Source: SEAL01 sp032153715 (lineage in GTDB: Bacteria; Patescibacteriota; Saccharimonadia; Saccharimonadales; Saccharimonadaceae). From it: a stretch of 64,000 nt of DNA. Each line of letters starts with the position of its first letter. Position 1 is the first letter of the stretch. The position numbers and the translations under genes were made by a program. Location: NCBI GenBank assembly GCA_032153715.1, contig JALDYR010000001.1:1-64000 (forward strand), in the 5' to 3' direction. The notes under the pieces were generated by a model. That model searched no databases, was not told the DNA's origin, and saw only the letters and a list, made by a program, of their open reading frames with translations. Shown one piece after another: positions 37,620-46,304 of the stretch.

Positions 37620-37652
37620 AACCCCCTGTGATCACAATGATCACAGGGGGTT
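37620..37652 (-). terminator. 15-bp terminator of the second secreted-peptide gene
   Basis: AACCCCCTGTGATCA (37620-37634), loop CAA, TGATCACAGGGGGTT (37638-37652). Confidence 0.85.
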
Positions 37653-37664
37653 GATTATCCGAAC

Positions 37665-37907
37665 CTACTTGCAACCGAGGTTGCGAGGCACCATCTGCTG
37701 CTCGTACTCGTCGAACTCGCCCCATCGCTGGGACATCTCGACGTCTCCGGCGTTGTAGCGTTCGGCATAGCCGCAGTTGACCGTGGTTTCGCTCTCAGTC
37801 TCGGGCGCAGCCAATGCTGTGCCGGCCGTGGCCGTGAAAATCGTGCCGACGGCGATGGCGATCGAAGCAGCAGTGAGGGACGCGCGGGTCGAAAGACGTG
37901 CAGTCAT
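37665..37907 (-). CDS. Small secreted peptide 2
   Basis: 80 aa. ATG 37907 with AGGAG 7 nt upstream. Ala-rich Sec signal peptide (TRASLTAASIAIAVGTIFTA ... ALAA, cleavage after about residue 34). The mature peptide is about 46 aa, acidic, with two Cys (one near the N-terminus, one at the penultimate position). High GC and the AxA signal resemble actinobacterial exported proteins. It shares promoter, dyad and terminator type with secreted peptide 1, but little coding similarity. Confidence 0.7.
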   Translation of the reverse strand: MTARLSTRASLTAASIAIAVGTIFTATAGTALAAPETESETTVNCGYAERYNAGDVEMSQRWGEFDEYEQQMVPRNLGCK

Positions 37908-37944
37908 GGCAAACTCCTAGTTGAAGGTGAATTTTCGAACAACA

Positions 37945-37999
37945 ACGATCAAAAATATGATCGTATTTGCATTATACATTCTTTCTTTATTTTTGTCAA
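37945..37999 (-). promoter_or_regulatory. Promoter plus ACGATCA dyad of secreted peptide 2
   Basis: TTGACA (37994-37999), 17 nt, TATAAT (37971-37976), then ACGATCA-tatttt-TGATCGT (37945-37964). Near-identical in layout to 37094-37147. Confidence 0.75.
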
Positions 38000-38099
38000 T
38001 ACCTATAACCTATTTTCTATAAAATACAAGTATGTACGTTTCGCCTTACAGATCTGCAAACAGATCAGACTCATCAGAACAATCTTTAATTGTTGACGT

Positions 38100-38130
38100 A
38101 TACGGTAGCCAGGAAATACCCGGCTACCGT
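38100..38130 (-). terminator. Hairpin after the 38139 gene
   Basis: ACGGTAGCC-aggaaatacc-CGGCTACCGT; the T-tract on the minus strand is short. Confidence 0.6.
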
Positions 38131-38138
38131 AGACAACG

Positions 38139-38594
38139 CTAGGCGCGAAGCAGCTGGCTTGCGGCCGCTCCGAGTGAATATTGTAACGTCTCTAGGACAG
38201 GATCATGCGGATAGCTATGGCTATAGATATATCCCTTCTGCATGTTGCAAACGTTCACTTTGCTAGTCACTTCAGGGACAAACACCGGAATATACAACCA
38301 GCCTCTATCGATATCTTTTCTACTCATGCCATCTTTTGGCTCGTACCCCATTGTAAAAAGTGCGGGGCTAGCCGACAAGACAGCAAACGTACCGAGCGGA
38401 AGAATGTCAACTACAGTGTCGACAGATACCAACGTCTTCCCGATACAGGAAGCCGGCACTACGGCCACCTTTGCATCGATATCGACATCACCCAGTGTTC
38501 GCCGAGCCTCGATCTGTCGACGCCAGAGTGAGAATGCATCTTCGAGATCGTTGCAGTCGGCTTTCGTGTGCAGACGGATTTCATACCCAGTCAT
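38139..38594 (-). CDS. Orphan protein, unknown function
   Basis: 151 aa, soluble, alpha/beta, three Cys. Begins MTGYEIRLHTKADCNDLEDA. GAGAGG precedes the ATG and lies within a GAGA...TCTC mini-hairpin. Promoter TTGTAT-16-TATAAT at 38640-38667. No recognised domain. It lies between fusA and the secreted-peptide genes. Confidence 0.6.
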   Translation of the reverse strand: MTGYEIRLHTKADCNDLEDAFSLWRRQIEARRTLGDVDIDAKVAVVPASCIGKTLVSVDTVVDILPLGTFAVLSASPALFTMGYEPKDGMSRKDIDRGWLYIPVFVPEVTSKVNVCNMQKGYIYSHSYPHDPVLETLQYSLGAAASQLLRA

Positions 38595-38665
38595 GAGAAG
38601 CCTCTCGTTGTCTGTGTACCGCGGATTGCGGATAGGCTTATTATACTACATTTTGTAATATATAC

Positions 38666-38696
38666 AAATACACCGCCAGAGGTGGCGGTGTATTTT
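38666..38696 (-). terminator. Hairpin downstream of fusA
   Basis: AAATACACCGCC (38666-38677)/GGCGGTGTATTT (38684-38695), 12 bp. It also overlaps the -35 of the next minus-strand gene. Confidence 0.8.
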
Positions 38697-38712
38697 GAGT
38701 GGAATCGATCGA

Positions 38713-40806
38713 TTATTTGCTTGCGCGTTTTTCGATGATTTCCTGTGCAACGTTTGGTGGTACTTCCTCGTACTGAGCAAGTTCCATCGTTGAGGCTGCA
38801 CGACCCTGGCTCATTGAGCGAATGTCGTTAGTGTAACCGAACATGCTTGCAAGTGGAACGATCGCACGAACGAGCTTAGCGCCGCCCTGTAGGTCTTCCA
38901 TTGCTTCGATGCGGCCACGGCGAGAGTTAAGGTCGCCGATAACGTCACCCATGAACTCTTCTGGAGTTGTAACTTCAACCTTCATGACAGGCTCAAGAAG
39001 AACTGGCTTCGCCTGCTTGATACCTTCGCGAGTCGCGATACTACCAGCCAACTTAAAGGCAAGTTCGCTTGAGTCGACATCGTGGTAGCTACCGTCGTAG
39101 AGAGTTGCTTTAACGTCTACTACTGGGTAGCCAGCGATAACACCGCCGTTGAGGGTTTCAACGATACCCTGCTCAACAGGCTTGCGGTATTCCTGAGGGA
39201 CAACACCACCCTTGATTTCGTCAAAGAATTCAAAGCCCTTACCAGTTTCATTTGCTTCGAAGCGGATCCATACGTCACCGTACTGACCACGACCACCTGA
39301 TTGCTTGGCGTGCTTACCCTGGACAGCAGATGTGCCGCGGATTGTTTCACGGAAGGCAACTTGTGGCTCACCGATATTCGCTTCGACGTTAAACTCACGC
39401 TTCATACGATCGATCAGGATATCAAGGTGAAGCTCACCCATTCCTGACATGATTGTCTGGCCAGTTTCTTCGTCAGTGTGAACACGGAAAGTTGGGTCTT
39501 CTTCAGCAAGACGCTGCAATGCGATACCCATTTTTTCCTGGTCAGCTTTTGTCTTTGGCTCGACCGCGATCGATACAGGAGGATCTGGGAAAGTGATTGA
39601 TTCGAGTGTAATTGGATGTGCAACATCGCTAATCGTGTGACCGGTGAAGGTGTCTTTCAGACCAACGACAGCGGCAATGTCACCAGCGCCGATTGAATCG
39701 ATTTCTTCGCGCTTGTCAGCGTGCATACGAACGATACGTCCGACACGTTCTTTTTTACCAGTTGCCGTGTTTAGTACGTATGAACCAGCAGTCAATTTAC
39801 CGCTATAGACACGAACAAAGATCAACTTACCAACAAAAGGATCGGTTGCGATCTTGAAGGCAAGACCAGCCATTGGCTCTGATTCATCAGGTTTGCGCTC
39901 GATTGAATCACCGGTCTTTGGGTTTTCACCCCAGATAGCGTCAACATCAAGTGGAGATGGCAGGTAGTCAGCAACAAGGTCAAGAACCTTCTCGACCATC
40001 ACACCACGACCATCACCACCAGTAACAAGGTAGAAGTCACCAGCAAGAATACGCTTGCGAAGTGCAACCTTTAGTTCTTCGATAGTGATTGACTCTTCAC
40101 CCTTTTCAAGGAATCGCTCAAACAGCTCATCGTCCGCTTCAACCGCAGCTTCAACAAGAAGACTACGAGCATTCTTTGCCTTATCAAGCATGTCAGCAGG
40201 AATTTCACTTTCAACCATTTGGTGGTCAGTGTAGTCACCGTATGTGAATGCCTTCATTTCTACGAGGTCGACAACACCGTTAATTTCCTTTTCAAAACCG
40301 ATTGGCAAGTGAACAGGAAGTGCGTGCTTTGAAAGGCGGTTGTGAATCGTATCAAGAGACTTGTAGAAGTCACCACCGATTTGGTTGATCTTGTTGATGA
40401 AACAAATACGAGGCACGCCGTACTTGTTTGCCTGGCGCCAAACTGTTTCAGTCTGCGCTTCAACGCCCATCTTGCCGTCAAAGACTACGACTGCACCGTC
40501 AAGAACGCGAAGTGAACGCTCAACTTCGGCCGTGAAGTCGATGTGGCCCGGTGTGTCGATAATGTTGATCTTGCAACCCTTCCAGAAACAAGTAACAGCA
40601 GCTGAGGTAATCGTAATACCGCGCTCTTTTTCCTGCGCCATCCAGTCAGTCGTTGCGCCATCACCGTCGCCGCGAACTTCACCAATTTTGTGGTTAATAC
40701 CTGTTCGGTACAAAATACCTTCAGTTGTCGTCGTTTTACCTGCATCGATATGCGCGATGATACCGATATTGCGAAAGTCCTTTAGTGGGACAGTTTTTTG
40801 AGCCAT
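38713..40806 (-). CDS. fusA: Elongation factor G
   Basis: 697 aa translocation GTPase. G1 AHIDAGKTTTTE (19-30), G3 DTPGH, G4 NKIN (NKxD position reads NKINQ), domains II-V with FRETIRGTSAVQGKHAKQSG and GYPVVDVKATLYDGSYHDVD. In the ancestral order it follows rpsG; here about 8 kb of other genes lie between. AAGGAAG precedes the ATG. Confidence 0.98.
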   Translation of the reverse strand: MAQKTVPLKDFRNIGIIAHIDAGKTTTTEGILYRTGINHKIGEVRGDGDGATTDWMAQEKERGITITSAAVTCFWKGCKINIIDTPGHIDFTAEVERSLRVLDGAVVVFDGKMGVEAQTETVWRQANKYGVPRICFINKINQIGGDFYKSLDTIHNRLSKHALPVHLPIGFEKEINGVVDLVEMKAFTYGDYTDHQMVESEIPADMLDKAKNARSLLVEAAVEADDELFERFLEKGEESITIEELKVALRKRILAGDFYLVTGGDGRGVMVEKVLDLVADYLPSPLDVDAIWGENPKTGDSIERKPDESEPMAGLAFKIATDPFVGKLIFVRVYSGKLTAGSYVLNTATGKKERVGRIVRMHADKREEIDSIGAGDIAAVVGLKDTFTGHTISDVAHPITLESITFPDPPVSIAVEPKTKADQEKMGIALQRLAEEDPTFRVHTDEETGQTIMSGMGELHLDILIDRMKREFNVEANIGEPQVAFRETIRGTSAVQGKHAKQSGGRGQYGDVWIRFEANETGKGFEFFDEIKGGVVPQEYRKPVEQGIVETLNGGVIAGYPVVDVKATLYDGSYHDVDSSELAFKLAGSIATREGIKQAKPVLLEPVMKVEVTTPEEFMGDVIGDLNSRRGRIEAMEDLQGGAKLVRAIVPLASMFGYTNDIRSMSQGRAASTMELAQYEEVPPNVAQEIIEKRASK

Positions 40807-40860
40807 GGGGCGTTTACTTCCTTTTATTACTTATTACTTGCTATTTTAAGACATAAAAAA

Positions 40861-40897
40861 TAGCGCTTATCTGATATTGTAACAGAAAGCGCCAGGT
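40861..40897 (-). terminator. Terminator of the 40910 gene
   Basis: On the minus strand GGCGCTTTC...GATAAGCGC then TATTTTTT. Confidence 0.7.
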
Positions 40898-40909
40898 TTT
40901 TCTAGTCTA

Positions 40910-41716
40910 TTACTGTGGTCGGTCTGGGAAGAAGTCCTCGCCCAAAACGGATGGAGACTGCAGAATGATATGTGCCTGCATCGCTGAGATGTACGCGTCA
41001 TGTGCGGATTGGTATGCGAGTGCGAGCGCATGATCGTTCGGTTTACCAACGTAATATCCTTCGGCCGTTTCGCATAGGTAGCTGGCATTTGCTAGAAACG
41101 TATCGCGAACAATCGGCAGGACACTTGCATACTCGGGAGGAATATCACTTTTGGCGTACGCTTCTGCTGTCGCAAAGGTGTCCGCCGTCAATTCCTTTGT
41201 CGCTTCGAGTGTTGCTTCGACAAAGCCGCTACTCACCCGGCCAGCCTCTGACTTTTGCCACTCGGGACGATCAACATCCGTGACGTTTGGATATTCTGGC
41301 CAATACGGCAGCATATTTTCCGGTGAAATATTCGTACGCACGCCCTCATTAAATTCAACACCTTCCAACGTATTTGCTCCAAGTCGCTTACCCATATCGA
41401 GCCGTTTCAGCGCTTGTGACGATAGCTCCCGAGCAAATAGCTCCACATCAGGAGAAAGGTAGTACTGGTCGCCACGCTCTACCTTTGTGCTGTTGAGTAG
41501 AATTTCGGCGAATCGATCGTTAGAATATGCAATCGAAAAGCAGACCATCTGCAGCTGGCGCTCGTTCGAGGCGTGCCATGGATGGACGCCGTCTATCAGC
41601 TGCTCGTTTCGAAACGTCTCAGACAGCGTTACATACTCCGTTTTTGGATCTATAACGGTTTGATACGCATCGACTTGCTCGGTACTGACCAGTTTATTTT
41701 TATTTCTTCCAAACAT
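40910..41716 (-). CDS. Orphan protein, unknown function
   Basis: 268 aa, soluble, largely helical. Notable segments: DGVHPWHASNERQLQMVCFS and DPKTEYVTLSETFRNEQLID. No catalytic motif recognised. A weak ribosome-binding site (GAAAG) precedes the ATG. A GCGCTT...AAGCGC terminator lies before fusA at about 40861-40897. Confidence 0.6.
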   Translation of the reverse strand: MFGRNKNKLVSTEQVDAYQTVIDPKTEYVTLSETFRNEQLIDGVHPWHASNERQLQMVCFSIAYSNDRFAEILLNSTKVERGDQYYLSPDVELFARELSSQALKRLDMGKRLGANTLEGVEFNEGVRTNISPENMLPYWPEYPNVTDVDRPEWQKSEAGRVSSGFVEATLEATKELTADTFATAEAYAKSDIPPEYASVLPIVRDTFLANASYLCETAEGYYVGKPNDHALALAYQSAHDAYISAMQAHIILQSPSVLGEDFFPDRPQ

Positions 41717-41757
41717 AAATTTCTTTCAAAGTTTAAATGACAATTACATATAGGTAA

Positions 41758-41803
41758 ATTGCATCCTAGGATAGAGCACGAGGGCCCTATCCTAGGATGC
41801 AAT
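41758..41803. terminator. 18-bp perfect hairpin
   Basis: AATTGCATCCTAGGATAG pairs exactly with CTATCCTAGGATGCAATT around a ~13-nt loop; it terminates the lipoprotein gene. Confidence 0.85.
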
Positions 41804-41809
41804 TTTCTA

Positions 41810-42781
41810 CTACTTACCGCCTCGACTAGACGTTGATCCGACCCGAGGTGCGTTCACCCTCGACTGAGGAACTGTCCTTGCAGGAGAAGCCGGCGCAGCC
41901 TGTGGCCGAGCCGGAGCCTGCGTCCTCGCCGGGGGCGGTGACGCCTTGGGGTTTGCCGTCGGGGGCGGCGGCGCCTTCACAGGCTGGGTCGTCGACGGAC
42001 GTGACGGCGCTGTCGTAGGAACACTCGAAGGAGTTGTCGGAGCAGAAGTTGTCGTTGTCGCCTTCGACGGATTCGGGATTGTCAGCGCCGGAGCCACACT
42101 CTTCGTGGGATCCAAGCGCTTAGCCGATGCGAGCACACTGCCAGCACTTGCGTTAACTGGCGTGACGGTTGTCTTGCCGCTTGCGTCCCGTGTGACGTTC
42201 TTGACGCTATCGGTCGGAATCGTCAGCTTTGTGGGCGCGTACGACGCGCTGGGCGGCTTCTTGGACTTGTCCTTTCCATAGTAGACGTTCGTCACCTTCA
42301 CATTGTTGATGATGGTCGTATTGCGACCCCATCCGGCGTCAGTGCAGGCGTAAGGGCGGTACATGATACCGTTGCCGTTGACATTCGTCATCAGGCTGAG
42401 CGCCATGTACTCGTACGGAGTAATGGCACCGGTCACGAGACCAGCTCCAAGCCAGGGCGCGGAATGTCGAGACATCATCGCATAGGCAAAGAAGAGCGGA
42501 AACGAACTCCGATCGTCGTTACTGTAGTAGTGCTCGGCGTACTGCCCGTTTCCATTATCCTCCAGGATGCAAAACGTCCCGGGATCACCAACGGACTCGA
42601 GCGTGTCATGCTTCTGCCTGGCGTACTCGTCAAGCTGCGCCTGCTGCGCTGCATCGAGCTGTGTGAAACAGGTCGATTCGTTGATCTGCGGTGCGGCTGC
42701 GGCCTTATCGGCGCAGCCTACCAGGACAACGGCAAGGATGAATGCTGACATTATTGCCAGCATTCTCTTGAGATGTTTCAT
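41810..42781 (-). CDS. Secreted lipoprotein with Pro/Thr/Ala-rich C-terminus
   Basis: 323 aa from ATG 42781 (AGGAG upstream; the longer frame reads into the divergent promoter region). Signal peptide with lipobox LVGC (Cys at about residue 23). The middle domain (about 40-200) has aromatic/Asn-rich repeats (NGNGIMYRPYACTDAGWGRN). The last ~120 residues are a low-complexity PTTAPSRPSTTQPVKAPPPP-like stalk. The 3' half is clearly GC-richer than neighbours. It may span the envelope or reach the host cell. Function unknown. Confidence 0.72.
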   Translation of the reverse strand: MKHLKRMLAIMSAFILAVVLVGCADKAAAAPQINESTCFTQLDAAQQAQLDEYARQKHDTLESVGDPGTFCILEDNGNGQYAEHYYSNDDRSSFPLFFAYAMMSRHSAPWLGAGLVTGAITPYEYMALSLMTNVNGNGIMYRPYACTDAGWGRNTTIINNVKVTNVYYGKDKSKKPPSASYAPTKLTIPTDSVKNVTRDASGKTTVTPVNASAGSVLASAKRLDPTKSVAPALTIPNPSKATTTTSAPTTPSSVPTTAPSRPSTTQPVKAPPPPTANPKASPPPARTQAPARPQAAPASPARTVPQSRVNAPRVGSTSSRGGK

Positions 42782-42933
42782 CTCTCTCCTAAAGTTCAGA
42801 GTGGACTGTTCTATATGTAATTGTCGAGTTGCTATGCTTTTTGCGTACAGAATATATACAGGTGCAAAAAGTCTTGCATACAATAGCACTTTTTCAATAG
42901 ATAGTAAATAGCCGATAACAGACGTGCGTAAGG

Positions 42934-42939
42934 TATAAT
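42934..42939 (+). promoter_or_regulatory. -10 box of the membrane/lipid operon
   Basis: TATAAT 8 nt before ATG 42948, no Shine-Dalgarno, so a leaderless mRNA is likely. Confidence 0.55.
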
Positions 42940-42947
42940 GGCCATAT

Positions 42948-43682
42948 ATGTTATTCAAAAAATACACAGGCAAACTATATTGCTTTTCACCGCCCGTCAT
43001 GTTGGCGACCTTTTTAATTGAGTTCGGCTTTGCCTTTTACGTTATTTGGCGCTATAAAATGAACACCATCAGCCGCCTGGTTACGGCAACGCTCTTCTCG
43101 CTTGGCACATTCCAGCTGGCTGAATACATGGTCTGTGGCGGCCTGGGCTGGACACATGTCGAATGGGCTCGGCTTGGTTACGCATCCATCACCCTACTGC
43201 CACCGCTTGGTATTCACCTTGTCACCGCCCTGGCTGGCAAGAAGCTGCCATGGCTGATCGGATCGGCATACGCAAGCGCGGCAGCCTTTATCGGCTTCTT
43301 TACACTTGCTGGTGGCGCCATTAGCGGCGAGACCTGCTATGCGAACTATGCCGTATTTGACACGCATAATGCCAGCGTTATTCCATTCGCACTCTACTAC
43401 TACGGCTGGCTGTTCATCGGCACGTACCTCGCCTGGGACTGGGCGCACAAGCTTCCTAAAAAGGCCGTCGCCCTGCAAGGCATGATGATGGGCTACCTGC
43501 TATTTATCCTGCCAACGACAGCCTTTAACATCATTGATCCTGCAACAGTTTCTGGCATTCCATCAATCATGTGTGGCTTTGCTGTCCTTCTCGCCTTTGC
43601 GCTCGTTATTCGTGTCCTCCCAAACAGCAGTACGCCGGAACGTCGCTCGCTAAAGGCTCTTCGTAGCTATCTGCGTATCTAA
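42948..43682 (+). CDS. Seven-TM membrane protein
   Basis: 244 aa with seven hydrophobic helices (about 17-35, 42-64, 75-95, 102-122, 146-166, 176-198 and 203-225) and a short cytosolic Arg-rich tail. The layout resembles the 7-TM sensory region found at the N-terminus of some histidine kinases, but no kinase follows. It is first in an operon with a PAP2 phosphatase (1-nt overlap TAATG) and a lipid-kinase-like gene, so a membrane-lipid or envelope role is likely. Confidence 0.75.
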   Translation: MLFKKYTGKLYCFSPPVMLATFLIEFGFAFYVIWRYKMNTISRLVTATLFSLGTFQLAEYMVCGGLGWTHVEWARLGYASITLLPPLGIHLVTALAGKKLPWLIGSAYASAAAFIGFFTLAGGAISGETCYANYAVFDTHNASVIPFALYYYGWLFIGTYLAWDWAHKLPKKAVALQGMMMGYLLFILPTTAFNIIDPATVSGIPSIMCGFAVLLAFALVIRVLPNSSTPERRSLKALRSYLRI

Positions 43683-44203
43683 TGAAACGCTACGTTCACC
43701 ACTTTGACCGCGTTATCTTGAAGCAAATAGCGCGATTTCCAGCATGGGTACAGCCTATAATGCAGTTCGCCACCCTGGTCGGCCAGCCACCTTTTACGGT
43801 TGGGGTAGCGGCGGCAATTATTGGCTACGGTGTGGCGCGCGATAATTTTAATCTGGTCATTCTTGGCGGCATTGCTATCGTGACACTCCTTGTTAGTAGC
43901 ATCCTAAAACTGCTCCTGCGACGTGCCCGTCCGGTGAACGAGTACGTCAAAAGCATGCTGATTCGCACCTTTAGCTTTCCAAGCGGACACGCCGCCGGAT
44001 CGCTAGTCAGTTTTGGCCTCGTCGCCTACCTATTAGAATCTACCTTTTCACGGGGAACCCCTGTGAGCGCCTGTATTTACGCATTCTGTTTCCTGATTGG
44101 TGTCTCGCGTATCTACCTTGGCGCACATTATCCAAGCGACATCGTGGGTGGCTGGATAGTGGGCGGAATGGGACTTGCTGCTATTCTAGTAGTAGGAGTA
44201 TAA
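43682..44203 (+). CDS. PAP2-family phosphatase
   Basis: 173 aa, five or six helices. All three PAP2 motifs are present: KLLLRRARP (76-84), PSGH (100-103) and SRIYLGAHYPSD (about 141-152). It dephosphorylates lipid phosphates such as undecaprenyl-PP or phosphatidic acid. It is coupled to the upstream 7-TM gene and 4 nt before the lipid-kinase gene, which suggests a phospholipid or isoprenoid phosphate cycle. Confidence 0.9.
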   Translation: MKRYVHHFDRVILKQIARFPAWVQPIMQFATLVGQPPFTVGVAAAIIGYGVARDNFNLVILGGIAIVTLLVSSILKLLLRRARPVNEYVKSMLIRTFSFPSGHAAGSLVSFGLVAYLLESTFSRGTPVSACIYAFCFLIGVSRIYLGAHYPSDIVGGWIVGGMGLAAILVVGV

Positions 44204-44207
44204 GCAT

Positions 44208-45059
44208 ATGAAGATCATTGTCGTTCACAACGCAAAGTCCGGTAGCGCAGTGCCTCTCGACCAATTACGTCAGATGTTTGAACGACATGACGTCACTATT
44301 GAGCGCGCGATCGCCATATCCCCTAGTATCAAGCAAGACCTTGAGCCATACCTTGATTCGGACACCTACATTGCTGCCGTTGGTGGCGACGGGACTGTCA
44401 GCGCCGTTGCAGGGATCATTCAAAACACAAAAGCTACCCTGATTCCACTACCGGGCGGCACGCTCAATCACTTTACGAAAGACCTTGGCATTAACCAAGA
44501 CCTTGAAACGGCGATTGCCGATATCAAGGATGCAAAACCAAAACTCATTGACATTGCCGAAGTGAACGACCTGCCGTTTATCAATAATTCTAGTATCGGT
44601 CTTTATCCTTCATCACTACAAACGCGCAAACATATCGAAGACAGTTTTGGAAAATGGCCTGCGGCAATAATAAGTATGGTCCGTGCCTTCGTACTATATC
44701 GAACCTACGAGGTAACCCTTGATGGCACAACATTTCATACGCCGTTTATCTTTGTTGGAAATAATAACTACAACCTCGACAAACCCGGAACTGGCCGCAA
44801 ACAGCTCGATAAAGGTGAGCTTTCCGTCTACGCACTCCACGCTCGTAGCCGCTGGGCGCTCGTCAAAGTTATAGTCCATGCCCGAATCAAGCGCCTAAAG
44901 GAGTACGAGGCATTCTACCTCAATACAGCCGAGTCGGTGACTATTGTGACGCACCGCGACCAACTGAGCGTGTCTCATGACGGCGAACTAAGCCGACTGG
45001 CGACACCGCTGAAATACAAGATCTTGAAAAAGAAACTCCGAATTATCGGTAGTTCGTAA
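44208..45059 (+). CDS. Diacylglycerol/lipid kinase family protein
   Basis: 283 aa, DAGK catalytic fold. GGDGTVSAVAG (59-69) and LIPLPGGTLNHF (78-89) are the nucleotide-binding signatures, with IDIAEVN and NNSSIGLYPS further on. It would phosphorylate diacylglycerol or a related lipid, opposing the PAP2 enzyme upstream. GGAG lies 9 nt before the ATG. The 3' end overlaps the convergent yajQ by 17 nt. Confidence 0.88.
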   Translation: MKIIVVHNAKSGSAVPLDQLRQMFERHDVTIERAIAISPSIKQDLEPYLDSDTYIAAVGGDGTVSAVAGIIQNTKATLIPLPGGTLNHFTKDLGINQDLETAIADIKDAKPKLIDIAEVNDLPFINNSSIGLYPSSLQTRKHIEDSFGKWPAAIISMVRAFVLYRTYEVTLDGTTFHTPFIFVGNNNYNLDKPGTGRKQLDKGELSVYALHARSRWALVKVIVHARIKRLKEYEAFYLNTAESVTIVTHRDQLSVSHDGELSRLATPLKYKILKKKLRIIGSS

Positions 45060-45537
45060 AGCTTGTCACAAAATCAAAATCAGCGCCACGCACAGCGGTC
45101 ATGACCGCTTGCAGGTCGTCTTTGCTGCCGCTACTGACGCGGACCGCTTCGCCCTGGATTTGCGCTTTTACTTTTGGAAACTGCTCTTTCAGTAGCTTTG
45201 TGATCTTTTTAGCTTTATCTTGATCAAGCCCTTCGACAAACGGAACTTCCTTGGTTGCCTTGAGGTTGCTCTCGTTTACATCTTTCGATAGATCAAGCAC
45301 CTTACTGCTGACCTCGCGCGTTGCAAGCTTTTTGCGGACGATATCAAGTACAGCGTCAATCTGCCATTCATTACTACCGATAACCTTGAAGCCCTTCTTG
45401 TCACCAAGCCAGTCAATAGCTGCAGGTGTGCCCTTGAAGTCATAGCGACTTGCGATTTCTTTTTCTGTTTGGCTGAATACGTTATTCATTTCAGCCTTGT
45501 CATATTCACTGACAATATCAAAACTAAATGTTGCCAT
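45043..45537 (-). CDS. yajQ: YajQ-family nucleotide-binding protein
   Basis: 164 aa, full length. MATFSFDIVSEYDKAEMNNV and ASRYDFKGTPAAIDWLGDKK are diagnostic. YajQ proteins bind nucleotides/RNA and, in some species, cyclic di-GMP. It stands alone, convergent with the lipid-kinase gene. Confidence 0.93.
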   Translation of the reverse strand: MATFSFDIVSEYDKAEMNNVFSQTEKEIASRYDFKGTPAAIDWLGDKKGFKVIGSNEWQIDAVLDIVRKKLATREVSSKVLDLSKDVNESNLKATKEVPFVEGLDQDKAKKITKLLKEQFPKVKAQIQGEAVRVSSGSKDDLQAVMTAVRGADFDFVTSFTNYR

Positions 45538-45689
45538 AAGCTTCTCCTCTTGTTTATTTCACTATAGCATGACATTACAGACCACAACAGTAGTCAGCGC
45601 CAATCTTCATCTGTCAAAACCATTAAACAATTTAATAACTTTGGTAGATGCCCGAGATTATACGCTCTCGGGCGGGGGCGTTTTGTCAG

Positions 45690-46133
45690 CTACAGGACAC
45701 GCACACCGGCCTGCTGCCGATCGAAGAAGATGCGGCCACTGTTGTCATCGTAGGACCGCGCGACGTACTCGACTACGCGCTTTGAGAGGAAGGACCGAAG
45801 CCAGACCCAGTCGTTGCTGGCATCCTCGGGGTACACCACGATATGGATTTGCTTGATCCGAACGCTTCCCAGCGATTCCCGAAGGACACCCTCAGCAGCA
45901 CTACGAATCACACCGTCACTGATCATCTCCTCGGAGATCTCGTCCTCGTCATACTCCAGTTGATCGGCGAGGTAAAGGATCTTGTTCCAGCGACGATGAT
46001 TTTCGTCCTGATCGAACAACACGATGATCGGAGGCACGCCGTTCCGGGTGTACCATTCGGTCATCTGCTGACGAGCATCGTCAGAGACCTTGCCGACGAA
46101 CATGATGATCTTCTGCTTGACCTTGCGGTTCAT
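45690..46133 (-). CDS. Orphan protein, unknown function
   Basis: 147 aa from ATG 46133 (GGAG 6 nt upstream). Starts MNRKVKQKIIMFVGKVSDDA; alpha/beta, acidic in the middle, possibly a small Rossmann-like fold (KIIMFVGKV, PPIIVLFDQDE). Promoter TTGACA-17-TATAGT (46211-46239) followed by ACGATCATGCGT, partly like the secreted-peptide dyad. GCCCGAG/CTCGGGC hairpin downstream. Family unknown. Confidence 0.62.
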   Translation of the reverse strand: MNRKVKQKIIMFVGKVSDDARQQMTEWYTRNGVPPIIVLFDQDENHRRWNKILYLADQLEYDEDEISEEMISDGVIRSAAEGVLRESLGSVRIKQIHIVVYPEDASNDWVWLRSFLSKRVVEYVARSYDDNSGRIFFDRQQAGVRVL

Positions 46134-46304
46134 GTTTTCTCCATGAGTGTAAGTGCCGTGCTTTTGTATTGTTAACCGAAATCTTTCATGTCTACGCATG
46201 ATCGTATGCTACTATAATACCGATACTAGTTTTTGTCAATTTACCTACACTGTAGATTGTAGGGTGAAAAGGTGTTCGTATTTAATTGCGGACACCTACT
46301 TCAT

